Assembly (NCBI GenBank): GCA_020445765.1
Contig: JAGRFY010000071.1
Coordinates: forward strand, 1-64,000
From: Rhodocyclaceae bacterium
GTDB taxonomy: Bacteria; Pseudomonadota; Gammaproteobacteria; Burkholderiales; Rhodocyclaceae
Reading direction: 5' to 3'
Length of the DNA: 64,000 nt
Shown: positions 19,375 through 27,436 of the stretch, piece by piece
Position numbering within the stretch: position 1 is the first letter of the stretch
How the letters are laid out: the number at the start of each line of letters is the position of its first letter
Translations under genes and position numbers: made by a program
Notes under the pieces: model-generated
What the model was told of the DNA's origin: nothing
Databases searched by the model: none
The model's input: the letters and a program-made list of their open reading frames with translations, nothing else

Positions 19375-19773
19375 TCAGTGCTTGTGGCCCTGTTCCGGCA
19401 GGACCGCCGGTCCGACGACGGCTTCCGCAACCTCGTCCCGCTGGGCCCACTGGGCCTTCAGCGCCGGCAGGTCGGGTTCCATGTCCAGAAGCGGTGGATG
19501 ACCGGGGATGGCGTACTCGGTTTCGACCATGGTTCCGCAGTTCGGGCAGTAATACTCGAGAATGCGCACCCACTCCGGATCGGGACTGAAGGTGAAGCGG
19601 TATTTCTTAGGATCGATGATCGGTGGATGGATCTCCCGCGGGTCGCGGTCATAGACCAGCATGCCTTCCTTGTAGCCCTTGCTGGCACTGCCTACCACGT
19701 GATCACAGACCCGGCACTCCCAGTTCTCGGTGTCGAGGTTGATGCGCAGGTATTCAGTCATTAGCACTTTCAT
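19375..19773 (-). CDS. Ketone carboxylase small zinc-binding (gamma) subunit
   Basis: A 132-residue protein of the acetone/acetophenone carboxylase gamma family. Two CxxC pairs, ECRVCDH and YYCPNCGTM, can bind one zinc ion, as known for the small subunit of these complexes. The segment REIHPPIIDPKKYRF is also typical. It starts 3 nt after the stop of the HyuA-type gene ahead of it. MKVLMTEYL offers two ATG starts, 19773 and 19761; the first is listed. The protein has a structural role in the carboxylase rather than catalytic residues of its own. Confidence 0.88.
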   Translation of the reverse strand: MKVLMTEYLRINLDTENWECRVCDHVVGSASKGYKEGMLVYDRDPREIHPPIIDPKKYRFTFSPDPEWVRILEYYCPNCGTMVETEYAIPGHPPLLDMEPDLPALKAQWAQRDEVAEAVVGPAVLPEQGHKH

Positions 19774-19776
19774 TTG

Positions 19777-21714
19777 TCATCCCTTCTTGTTGAGCATGAT
19801 GTCGCCGGCATCACTGACCACGAAGGTCCAGCCGTCCAGCACTCGGCAGGTGAAGTAGTCTTCCTCCAGGATCGCGGGACCCTCGGCGAAATCACCGGGC
19901 TGCAGTTGTGCGAGCTTGTAGACCGGCACGTCGATCCGCCCCTGATCGCGCGTGAGGACATTGCGCATGCCCCCCGCCTTGGCTGGAGAATCCTTGACGA
20001 ACTTGCCGGACTTCCCGGCGTCCTGACGCAACGACTTGACGGCTACGACCTCGAGTTCCACGGTTTCCGCCTCAGCGAATTCCCGAAGAAAGATCTGCAA
20101 ATCACCGACAGGACGGGATACCTCTTCACCATCTACCGTCTCAGCCACGAGGCGGGCGATGACTTCGTACTCGCCTTCGTTGAAGCCCTCGGCGAACATG
20201 TCGCGCGCCGCCTTGACCTTGAGTTCGGCCAGCGCATCTGCGACACCCGAATCACTGCGGTCTTCGAGGGCTACCGTATAACGCTGGGATATGTCGCAGG
20301 AGCCGATGCCGTAGGCGCTGAACACCGCGGCCAACTGAGGTACCGCCACGGACTCGATGCCGGCCTTCTCGGCAACGCCACACGCATTCAGGGGACCAGC
20401 CCCACCGAAGGCGAGGAGCACGGTGCCCTTCGATACCTTGGTGTGACGGTGTAGTTCGACCGCGATCTTGTCCTCATAGGCGTGTTCCATCTGCAGAAGG
20501 GCCGCGTCCAGATCGAGTCCGAGGGGCTGGGCGATATTGATGCTCACCGCGGTCGCCGCCCGATCCAGATCGAGATTCATGCCGCCACCGAAGTACGACT
20601 GTGGGTCGAAGATGCCGGACAGGAGACTCGCGTCGGTGATCGTCGCTTCCTTGCCCCCACGGCCGAAGGCTGCTGGACCCGGCACTGCCCCGACGCTCTC
20701 GGGACCGATCACAATGCGACCGTTCACCACCTTGAAGATTGAACTACCGCCTGCGCCGGCGCTGAAAATCTCGCAAAGCGGGAAGGACACGGTGATGCCT
20801 TCCACGTGGCCGCGCCGGACCTCGGCAACCTTGCCATGCAAACACTGGCCGATGTCCGTGGTGGTTCCGCCTACATCGATCGCTACGACATCGGCCATGT
20901 TGTAGAGCTTGGCAAAGGCCTTCAGACCCTCCATGCCTCCGCGGGGACCCGAGCTGTAGGTTTTGATCGCCACGGTCTTGGCAACGCGCGAGGCGTCGCC
21001 GTCATTGCGAAAGATCAACAACGGATTCTTCGTGCGGTAGGCGCGCAGCCGGTTTTCGGCGTTGAACAGAAAGGCCTCCATCGAGGTATGCAGGAAGGAG
21101 TTGATCAGCGCGGTCCAGGTGCGCCGCAGCACATCGCGATCCGTCGCTACATCGCTGCCGTAAAGCACCGGGACGGCGCCAAGAAGATGGCGCGGATATT
21201 TGCGAAGGACCACCTTCTTGAACCGGGTTTCTACCCCCTCGAAATCGCCACCGTCGAAGCTCACGACGAGCCGATTGGCGCCGGCCGCGGTCAGCTTGTT
21301 GATGGCCTTGACGACCTCGATTTCGGCCTCCTCGCCCATCACCATCGCACTGGGCAGGAACACGACACGGTCGCCAACCAAGGCTTCGAACACCTCGGGA
21401 TCCTCTTCCGCAAGGCGGACCGGCAGGTCGTCTGCCGAAGCGTCGATGATCAGCCCGAGTCGTGGCCCCTTGCGCTCGCAGATCGCATTGGTCCCCTGCG
21501 TCGTGGAATAGCGGATCAGATCCACCTCTTCCAACAGCCGTGCGACGTTCTGCTCGCCGTAGAGAACTCCGGAAGCTTTCTGCAAGCCTTCGAAGAAGCA
21601 CTTGCTCAGGTCATATGGCGTCGTGAGGACCTTTGTCTTCTTCACGTCGCCGTCCTGATTGATGCAGATATCGGTGAGCGTCCCACCGTTATCGATGTTG
21701 AGTTGTAGTCCCAT
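19777..21714 (-). CDS. Ketone carboxylase alpha' subunit, hydantoinase A/oxoprolinase family (first gene of operon)
   Basis: A 645-residue HyuA-type protein with the ATPase fold: NIDNGGTLTDI as a variant phosphate-1 loop (Asn in place of the usual second Gly of DIGGT), VAIDVGGTTTDIG as phosphate-2 loop, and LLAFGGAGPLNACG. A second HyuA-like gene beside a HyuB and a zinc subunit is the hallmark of the five-subunit acetophenone carboxylase rather than three-subunit acetone carboxylase. The altered first loop may mean this copy has a different ATP role. A strong AGGAGG lies 9 nt ahead of the ATG at 21714, and a sigma-54 promoter lies about 150 nt upstream. Confidence 0.88.
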   Translation of the reverse strand: MGLQLNIDNGGTLTDICINQDGDVKKTKVLTTPYDLSKCFFEGLQKASGVLYGEQNVARLLEEVDLIRYSTTQGTNAICERKGPRLGLIIDASADDLPVRLAEEDPEVFEALVGDRVVFLPSAMVMGEEAEIEVVKAINKLTAAGANRLVVSFDGGDFEGVETRFKKVVLRKYPRHLLGAVPVLYGSDVATDRDVLRRTWTALINSFLHTSMEAFLFNAENRLRAYRTKNPLLIFRNDGDASRVAKTVAIKTYSSGPRGGMEGLKAFAKLYNMADVVAIDVGGTTTDIGQCLHGKVAEVRRGHVEGITVSFPLCEIFSAGAGGSSIFKVVNGRIVIGPESVGAVPGPAAFGRGGKEATITDASLLSGIFDPQSYFGGGMNLDLDRAATAVSINIAQPLGLDLDAALLQMEHAYEDKIAVELHRHTKVSKGTVLLAFGGAGPLNACGVAEKAGIESVAVPQLAAVFSAYGIGSCDISQRYTVALEDRSDSGVADALAELKVKAARDMFAEGFNEGEYEVIARLVAETVDGEEVSRPVGDLQIFLREFAEAETVELEVVAVKSLRQDAGKSGKFVKDSPAKAGGMRNVLTRDQGRIDVPVYKLAQLQPGDFAEGPAILEEDYFTCRVLDGWTFVVSDAGDIMLNKKG

Positions 21715-21860
21715 ACTGCATGTCCTCCTGCCAGCGGTTCTCGTTTCAAATCACTCGGTTTGGATCCGGAAATATCACGGCAAAACTCGACATCTCGATG
21801 TGGACACGCCGTCATCCGATTTTCGATCCAGATAGGTTGCGGGGCGTCCAGGGCCCATTC

Positions 21861-21876
21861 AGCAAACGATATGCCA
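21861..21876 (-). promoter_or_regulatory. Sigma-54 promoter of the ketone carboxylase operon
   Basis: On the minus strand TGGCATATCGTTTGCT fits the -24/-12 consensus TGGCAC-N5-TTGCW with a single mismatch and exact spacing. It lies about 150 nt ahead of the first carboxylase gene, and the sigma-54 activator gene is the next gene upstream. Confidence 0.8.
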
Positions 21877-21964
21877 ATGCACCGCACATTCGATAAAATT
21901 CCTATCCCACTGTTTTTACTTATTTTTTTAGAGAACGCGACAGGATTGCCGTGAAATTCGCTCG

Positions 21965-21995
21965 TCCGGTAATCGGAGCCCGTCCGAATGTCGGA
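21965..21995. promoter_or_regulatory. Paired activator-binding sites (TCCG-N5-CGGA) upstream of the carboxylase promoter
   Basis: Two inverted repeats, TCCGGTAATCGGA (21965-21977) and TCCGAATGTCGGA (21983-21995), stand 18 bp apart centre to centre and about 90-120 bp upstream of the -24 element. This is the normal place for an enhancer of a sigma-54 activator. The same repeat recurs ahead of other promoters in this window. Confidence 0.65.
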
Positions 21996-22138
21996 GTACG
22001 ATTCACATGTGACATCGATCGCATCTTCCGAGAGTGCCCGAAACTGGAGGAAAATTCGTGACGAATGTAATCACGACCACTTCTGATCGACCAATCGGGT
22101 CCATGATCCGGCGAGTTCGATCAACGAATAGACAGCTT

Positions 22139-22171
22139 AAAAAAAAAGCGGGCATGCTAATGCATGCCCGC
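22139..22171 (-). terminator. Intrinsic terminator of the AcoR-type activator gene
   Basis: On the minus strand a perfect 10-bp stem (GCGGGCATGC/GCATGCCCGC) with a 4-base loop is followed by nine T. It begins 58 nt beyond the activator's stop codon and insulates the carboxylase operon from read-through. Confidence 0.9.
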
Positions 22172-22229
22172 ATCACTTCACCCGTATTCCCAATGTGATC
22201 GAATTCGGAGATCCTGCTGCCTGAACGCC

Positions 22230-24269
22230 CTATTCCTGACTTCCTCGAACGCCTTCGACGAAGGCCTCCAGATCAAATCGCTTCAGCTTCAGGTACAGCG
22301 TACTTTTCGCAATACCTAGCGCACGCGCAACGGCTGCCATATTGCCAGCATTGGCTCTGATCGCCTTGAGGATCGCTTCGCGCTCCACATCGATCAGTCG
22401 CCCATCACCGGTCGCGGCCGTCGTCTCGCCGGCACTCGGTCCGGCGTCTCGACATGTCCCGGAATATTCCTGAATGTCGATCGGAAGGAATTGCGCACTC
22501 AGCATATGGCTGGGCGCAGTAAGCAACATGCTTTCCATGACGTTGCGAAGCTCACGGATATTGCCGGGCCAGTTGTATCTCATGAGCGCTTCCAGCGCAC
22601 AGGAAAGCAATTCTCCTTTTTGCACACCATGACGCTGCGCGAGTTTCTCGAGGTAATAATCGGCCAGAATCGGAATATCACCGATACGCTCGCGGAGCGG
22701 AGGTATTCGGATGCTGGTGACGGCGATCCGATAATAAAGATCCATCCTGAACCGGCCCGCCTCGACTTCCTGACGCAGATCTCGGTTGGTCGCCGCAATT
22801 AGGCGGAACTTCACTTTTCTCGATCTATTCTCGCCGATCCGGTAGACCTCTCCGTCTTCCAGCACGCGAAGAAAGTGTGGCTGCAGCTCGAGCGGCATTT
22901 CCCCGATTTCGTCGAGGAACAAGGTACCACCGTCGGCGGCCTCGACTTTCCCGACCATTCCCCCTCGCCGGGCGCCGGTAAAAGCACCGTCGCTATATCC
23001 GAACAGTTCGCTGGTCAACAACTCGCGTGAAAATCCGCCGCAGTTCAGCGCGACGAAGGGCGCATCCTTCGAACTGCCCGTGGCATGCATGCAGCGCGCG
23101 AAGACGTCCTTGCCGACGCCCGTCTCGCCCAGCATCAACACCGGAACGTTCGACTTGGCCAACTGATGGGCGCGGCCGACCGCTTCGAGAATGGATTTGT
23201 CCCGTCCGACGACCCGCTTGAACGATCCCTTGTCGGTCACCGTCGCCAGATCGATTGCCGGCCCTGCCGGACTTGCCATGTAGCGTCCCCCGGGATTCGG
23301 CACGGTCATCAGCGTCCCGATCCGCTGGCCGTTGTGCATCACCGGTTCGAGCCATTCCGGCTTGATCCAGCCGGGCAACTGAGCCGGCACCTCTTCGCCA
23401 CGCGCCGAACCGATCATGATGTCATTGAGCTTGAGGCTGCCCGCAGCCCTGGCCGTTTCGCCGAGGCGCTGCAGGGCCGAGGCGGCCCGCTCGTTCCCCT
23501 TGACCGGCCGGCCACGGCGGTCGAGCACGATCACGCCGTCGCCGGTGCCGGAGGTGAGCCGGCGCATGCAGTACTCGAGCAGGCGATAGCGATGATCCAT
23601 CTCGAAGCGGGCCAGGCGGTTTTCGATCCGGCCTGCCGAAGTCACGACCAGCGCCAGGTTGTGCCGGCAATAGCTACCATTCAATCCGGAGACATCGATC
23701 ACTCCCAGAATCGAATTGTCATAGGGATCCCGGATCACTGTTGCCGAACAGGTCCAGCGCTTGATCCCGGAACAGAAATGTTCTGCCGAATGGATCTGGA
23801 CCGGCTGGCCAAGGGTCAGTGCGGTGCCGATCGCGTTGGTACCACAGTTGGCTTCGGTCCACTCGCTGCCGGGCAGCAGGTGAATTCTTTCGGTGGCACC
23901 GCGCAACGAAGTCGATGAATCCCCCTCGAGGTTGAGGATGATTCCGTTGTGATCGGTCAGCACCATCACCGTCCCGGTTTCGGAGAGGAATTCGCGCGCC
24001 TCGGCCATCACCGGTGTACCGGCCGAAAGCAGCTCCTGATGCTCTTCGCGCAATTCCCCCAGCAGGTATTCATCGATCGGCTCGGGCCCCTGGTCGATTC
24101 CCGGATCGACGCTGGCATCGGCACAACGCTGCCAGGAATCGTCGATTAGCTGGCGCAGCGCGTTGTTTTCTCCGCGGACGCCGCCAAGAAATCGCTCCCA
24201 GGTATCCATGATCCGACCGTCGTTTTCCGGACGCGAAAACATCTGACTGCCCATAGGTCTGGACTGCAT
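22230..24269 (-). CDS. AcoR/AcxR-type sigma-54-dependent activator of the ketone pathway
   Basis: A 679-residue enhancer-binding protein. A GAF sensor ([15 protein letters not shown]) and a PAS-like segment (VIVLDRRGRPVKGNERAASAL) fill the first 320 residues. The AAA+ domain has Walker A GETGVGKD near residue 380, intact GAFTGA near 425 and [13 protein letters not shown] Fis-type HTH (GNMAAVARALGIAKSTLYLKLKRF) closes it. The ATG at 24269 is chosen because AGGAGG stands 8 nt before it; the open frame runs 65 codons further with no support. It lies directly upstream of the carboxylase operon on the same strand, as with AcxR and acetone carboxylase, and should respond to the ketone or alcohol. 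Its own promoter also looks sigma-54 dependent. Confidence 0.9.
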   Translation of the reverse strand: MQSRPMGSQMFSRPENDGRIMDTWERFLGGVRGENNALRQLIDDSWQRCADASVDPGIDQGPEPIDEYLLGELREEHQELLSAGTPVMAEAREFLSETGTVMVLTDHNGIILNLEGDSSTSLRGATERIHLLPGSEWTEANCGTNAIGTALTLGQPVQIHSAEHFCSGIKRWTCSATVIRDPYDNSILGVIDVSGLNGSYCRHNLALVVTSAGRIENRLARFEMDHRYRLLEYCMRRLTSGTGDGVIVLDRRGRPVKGNERAASALQRLGETARAAGSLKLNDIMIGSARGEEVPAQLPGWIKPEWLEPVMHNGQRIGTLMTVPNPGGRYMASPAGPAIDLATVTDKGSFKRVVGRDKSILEAVGRAHQLAKSNVPVLMLGETGVGKDVFARCMHATGSSKDAPFVALNCGGFSRELLTSELFGYSDGAFTGARRGGMVGKVEAADGGTLFLDEIGEMPLELQPHFLRVLEDGEVYRIGENRSRKVKFRLIAATNRDLRQEVEAGRFRMDLYYRIAVTSIRIPPLRERIGDIPILADYYLEKLAQRHGVQKGELLSCALEALMRYNWPGNIRELRNVMESMLLTAPSHMLSAQFLPIDIQEYSGTCRDAGPSAGETTAATGDGRLIDVEREAILKAIRANAGNMAAVARALGIAKSTLYLKLKRFDLEAFVEGVRGSQE

Positions 24270-24478
24270 TCGACACTCCTCCTTTCTCGTGCCGTCCGAT
24301 GTGGGGCCAGCCGGCCCCGACTCGAACGATCTTTTTCCTGTTTGCTTTCCAACGCGCCGACAACCTTGCCGGAAACCGCGAAAGGTGCATATTTGCTTTG
24401 CGGATAGGCTCGCCGCAAGGTTCCACCCCGATTGACGGCTGGGCCAATGCCCTGCATCCATCAAATCGGACCACTTCT

Positions 24479-24494
24479 AGCAAATCTCGCGCCA
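24479..24494 (-). promoter_or_regulatory. Sigma-54 promoter candidate of the activator gene
   Basis: On the minus strand TGGCGCGAGATTTGCT differs from TGGCAC-N5-TTGCW at one position and has the exact spacing. It would give a leader of about 200 nt before the activator ATG. Two perfect TCCG-N5-CGGA repeats lie 155-190 bp upstream, which suggests positive autoregulation. Confidence 0.6.
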
Positions 24495-24647
24495 CCTACG
24501 GGAGTGCCGATCTGTTGGCGGAAAGTCCGGTCGCGAATCAAAGCGCCTGCAGGTACGAGAACGGATTCAAGCGCAAACGAGGCGATTCGCGATACGCCAC
24601 GGCGCCCGTATCACTTTAGCACTACACTCCGTCCGACCCCTACCAGG

Positions 24648-24685
24648 GTCCGATTATCGGACGCTTGAGCATCCGATAATCGGAC
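24648..24685. repeat. Long inverted repeat made of two TCCG-N5-CGGA sites
   Basis: GTCCGATTATCGGACGC and GCATCCGATAATCGGAC can form a 17-bp stem with one mismatch and a TTGA loop. Each arm is itself a TCCG-N5-CGGA repeat (24649-24661 and 24672-24684), the sequence proposed as the activator's binding site. It begins 6 nt beyond the stop codon of the synthetase-like gene, so it could also end that transcript, but no T-run follows. Binding site and terminator roles are both possible. Confidence 0.6.
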
Positions 24686-24691
24686 GCAAGC

Positions 24692-25999
24692 TCAATCGAG
24701 AAACCAGTAACCGTCCGGATCGATCCAGGCCCGCACCGGCAGCCTCGGGATATTGCCGTCCGGGTGCGGCATGCCTGGCCAGCAGTTGCCGCACACCAGG
24801 CTTCCGCCCGGCCGCCCGGTCGCGATATTCAGGCACAGATCGACGCCGGGCAGCGGGCCGACCAGGGCGCACGGTTTGACCGGGAGCCCTGGAAAGGCCG
24901 CCAGCAGCAGTCCGCCCCAGGCCGGCCCACCGAAACAATTGACCAGCGGAAAGCGACAATGGCCGATCTGCTCGAACAGCCAGTTCCAGGCGGTTGCGTC
25001 GATGCGTCCATCGAATATCGCCACCAGCCGCAGGGCGCCCGCATCGAAGGCTTCCGCCGGCGCGCCGCAGTTGCCTCGCTCGGACTGTAGGGTCGCGCCG
25101 CATATGCCCAGATGCGTGACCGCGGGCAGGACACGAGGCGGCTGCCCCCCATGCGATGCGAGACGATCCGCGACCACCAGCCCAGCCCCGAGTTGCAGGC
25201 AGCCGAGCACCAGCCAGGGCCAGAGCGGCGAACTCGGCCCGGTGCACGCCATCAGCACGTCGCCCTCGTGCAGATCGAGCGCCGCAGCAAGATCCCAGGC
25301 CGCCTTCAGCGTCATCCCGGCGATCTCCTGCGGCGGCAAGCCCGGTAGTTCGAGACGTGCAGGCTGGATTCGGGCCAGTGTACCGGGCGCTGGCTTGGTC
25401 ACCGACAGCGACCCGAAGCTGATCGTCGTGGCGACCGGCTCGGCCACGGCGCGCTCATGGGCCACCACCAACCAGCGGCAGTCGGTCGCGACAAGCCGTC
25501 GCGCGGCATCGCGCATCGCGCCCAGCCATACCACCTGCGCGCCCAGCTGCAGCAAGGCCAGCATCGTGGTGACGGCTTCCAGGCCGATCGGCAGCGCGAC
25601 ACCGACCCGATCCCCAGTGCGCACGCCACGCTGGGCCAGGCCGGCGGCCAGGGTCGAGGTGTCCTCGGCCAACTCAGCAAAACTGCGCTCGGACCATCCA
25701 CCATCGAGGCTTGGTGCGCACAGGGCCAGCCGCCGGGGGGCACTGGCGGCGTGCCGCCCCAGCAGACTGGTGGCGACATCGAAGCCGGCCGGTTCGAGCC
25801 AGCTCGCGCTCCCTCTTGGCGCCAGCCTGCCGCTGCCGCACCCCAGACCGACCTCTTCGGCTACTGCGCGCCAGAAGTTCCGGGAGTTCCGCAAGGACCA
25901 GGTCTGAAGTTCCTCTAGCAATCCGAAGCCGTTGTGCGCGATGAAGCGGCCCAGACGCGTTTCTTCCCACCGCGCTTCTGTCGGTAGATACATCCGCAT
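24692..25999 (-). CDS. Acetoacetyl-CoA-synthetase-like protein, C-terminally short and lacking the AMP-binding loop
   Basis: About 435 residues related to the N-terminal part of acetoacetyl/acetyl-CoA synthetases: the ACAS-type start (RLGRFIAHNGFG...NSRNFWRAVAEEVGL), RSFAELAEDTSTLAAGLAQRGVRTGDRVGV, and LNIATGRPGGSLVCGNCWPGMP. Two things are odd. The Ser/Gly/Thr-rich P-loop (TSGTTGxPK type) is replaced by LPGLPPQEIAGM, and the protein stops at DPDGYWFLD where normal enzymes continue into a 100+ residue C-terminal domain with the catalytic Lys. It may be a non-catalytic paralogue or a decaying gene. It follows DUF1329 by 113 nt. Start choice between 25993, 25999 and 26005 is uncertain. Confidence 0.75.
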   Translation of the reverse strand: MRMYLPTEARWEETRLGRFIAHNGFGLLEELQTWSLRNSRNFWRAVAEEVGLGCGSGRLAPRGSASWLEPAGFDVATSLLGRHAASAPRRLALCAPSLDGGWSERSFAELAEDTSTLAAGLAQRGVRTGDRVGVALPIGLEAVTTMLALLQLGAQVVWLGAMRDAARRLVATDCRWLVVAHERAVAEPVATTISFGSLSVTKPAPGTLARIQPARLELPGLPPQEIAGMTLKAAWDLAAALDLHEGDVLMACTGPSSPLWPWLVLGCLQLGAGLVVADRLASHGGQPPRVLPAVTHLGICGATLQSERGNCGAPAEAFDAGALRLVAIFDGRIDATAWNWLFEQIGHCRFPLVNCFGGPAWGGLLLAAFPGLPVKPCALVGPLPGVDLCLNIATGRPGGSLVCGNCWPGMPHPDGNIPRLPVRAWIDPDGYWFLD

Positions 26000-26112
26000 T
26001 CCCATCCCCCCGAGACACGGATCGCCTCCCTCCGCGCGTGCTCGTTTGCACCTGCGCCCGGTGCCGAGGCAGCCGCTTCGGCACCGGGCGGTCGAACCTT
26101 GGTGACGGCTGC

Positions 26113-27423
26113 CTATCGGCCGCCGGTCGCCACCTGCTCGAGCTTGCTGAGCGAAACGTCCTTTTCCTCGACGCCCTCGGGGTTGGACTTCATGTTCGCG
26201 GACCAGGTGGTCGAGTGATTGCGCTTGACGTCGATCACGTGGCCGACCACCGGCATCACCGCCTTGTAGCCGTCCTCGCCGACGTCCGGGCGATTCTGGA
26301 AGACCATGAATTTCCAGAACTCGCCCTTCTGGTCGTACATCTCGCCAAGATAGGGCCGCGGGAAATCGACCTCCATGTACACGACCTTCTTGCTGTACGG
26401 ATGCTCGGCCGGCGGCGTGCCTTCGACCACGTACACCTCGCGCGGCTCCCACTCGATGTGCTTCGCGGGGAAGTAGTACGGGGCCTCGGTCAGGCCGACG
26501 GACGGAAATTCCGCGGGCGTGTCGCGCTTGCTGTTGTCCACGCTCAGCTCGGGGCTGTGCGCGATCGCGAACACCCAGCGCTTGGCGACCAGCTTGTTGG
26601 CCCGGTACTTGGTCGGGAAGGCATCCCAGATGTCCCAGTCGTCGTAGAGTTGGTCGGTACCGCCGATCGGATCCATCCAGGCACCGCCGGACAGTCGCCG
26701 GGTGCGGCGCACCGATTTCAGGTAGGCCCAGGTATCATCCGGCCGCGACGATGCCGCATCGTTGTAGCGAATCGAGAAGGTGCCCAGGCCACGGATATCC
26801 TGCGGGCTGGTCGCGAACAGGTAGGTCTTCTGCGCGATCGTGCCGTCACCCTCGCTGATCGGGCCACCATCGAGCCGACCCTCCATGTAATAGCGCCGCG
26901 ACTGCCAACGCTGTACCCGCTCGACACCGCTCGATCCGCTGATGAACACGAAGGAGATGTCGCGCAGATCCATCGTCGCGCCATAGGTGGCCGCGCGCAG
27001 GTTCCAGATCACCTTGTCGCCGGCGTTCGGGTCGTCCATCTTGATCGCCTCGGGTGGGAACAGCATGCCGGCCTTCCAGCCGCTGACCGTCCGGGTGATC
27101 GGGTCGAACTTGACGTCCTTCGACCATTCCTTGGTGGCCTGGACATACTTCGGATCCATCTCGATCTTCTTGGAGTGGGCGATCTTCATCGTCAGCCCAA
27201 ACTCCTTGATCATCTGCTCGAGCTTTTCGGGCACCATGCTGGCGATGGTCTTGCCCTCGAAGGTTTCGTTCTTGATCTTGTCGTAGTTGCCCTTGTCGAT
27301 CACGAAACCGGGCTCGAGTTCACCAGCAAGTGCGGTGGACATGCCGGCCAGCAGCAGCGCGCCGATCAGGGCGAGCGGCTTCACGCCGGGGCGTTGGGAA
27401 GTGCGGAATTGAAAGTGCGACAT
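26113..27423 (-). CDS. DUF1329 (LolB-like) outer-membrane-associated protein
   Basis: A 436-residue exported protein with a signal peptide (LALIGALLLAGMSTALA) and the DUF1329 body, including FVFISGSSGVERVQRWQSRRYYMEGR and the C-terminal VIDVKRNHST. DUF1329 proteins have a LolB-like fold and are almost always encoded next to DUF1302 proteins and an RND transporter in bacteria that use hydrophobic substrates. The start gives MSHFQFRTSQRPG. It lies 13 nt downstream of the DUF1302 gene, so the two are surely cotranscribed. A role in moving a hydrophobic compound through the envelope is likely but not proved. Confidence 0.9.
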   Translation of the reverse strand: MSHFQFRTSQRPGVKPLALIGALLLAGMSTALAGELEPGFVIDKGNYDKIKNETFEGKTIASMVPEKLEQMIKEFGLTMKIAHSKKIEMDPKYVQATKEWSKDVKFDPITRTVSGWKAGMLFPPEAIKMDDPNAGDKVIWNLRAATYGATMDLRDISFVFISGSSGVERVQRWQSRRYYMEGRLDGGPISEGDGTIAQKTYLFATSPQDIRGLGTFSIRYNDAASSRPDDTWAYLKSVRRTRRLSGGAWMDPIGGTDQLYDDWDIWDAFPTKYRANKLVAKRWVFAIAHSPELSVDNSKRDTPAEFPSVGLTEAPYYFPAKHIEWEPREVYVVEGTPPAEHPYSKKVVYMEVDFPRPYLGEMYDQKGEFWKFMVFQNRPDVGEDGYKAVMPVVGHVIDVKRNHSTTWSANMKSNPEGVEEKDVSLSKLEQVATGGR

Positions 27424-27436
27424 TTTGGTCTCCTGC

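Noticed and set aside
22003..22012. TCACATGTGA palindrome as an operator
   Set aside because: It is short, single-copy and not tied to any regulator here.
22054..22066. ATTCGTGACGAAT palindrome upstream of the carboxylase operon as the activator site
   Set aside because: It occurs once and has no copy near the other sigma-54 promoters, unlike TCCG-N5-CGGA.
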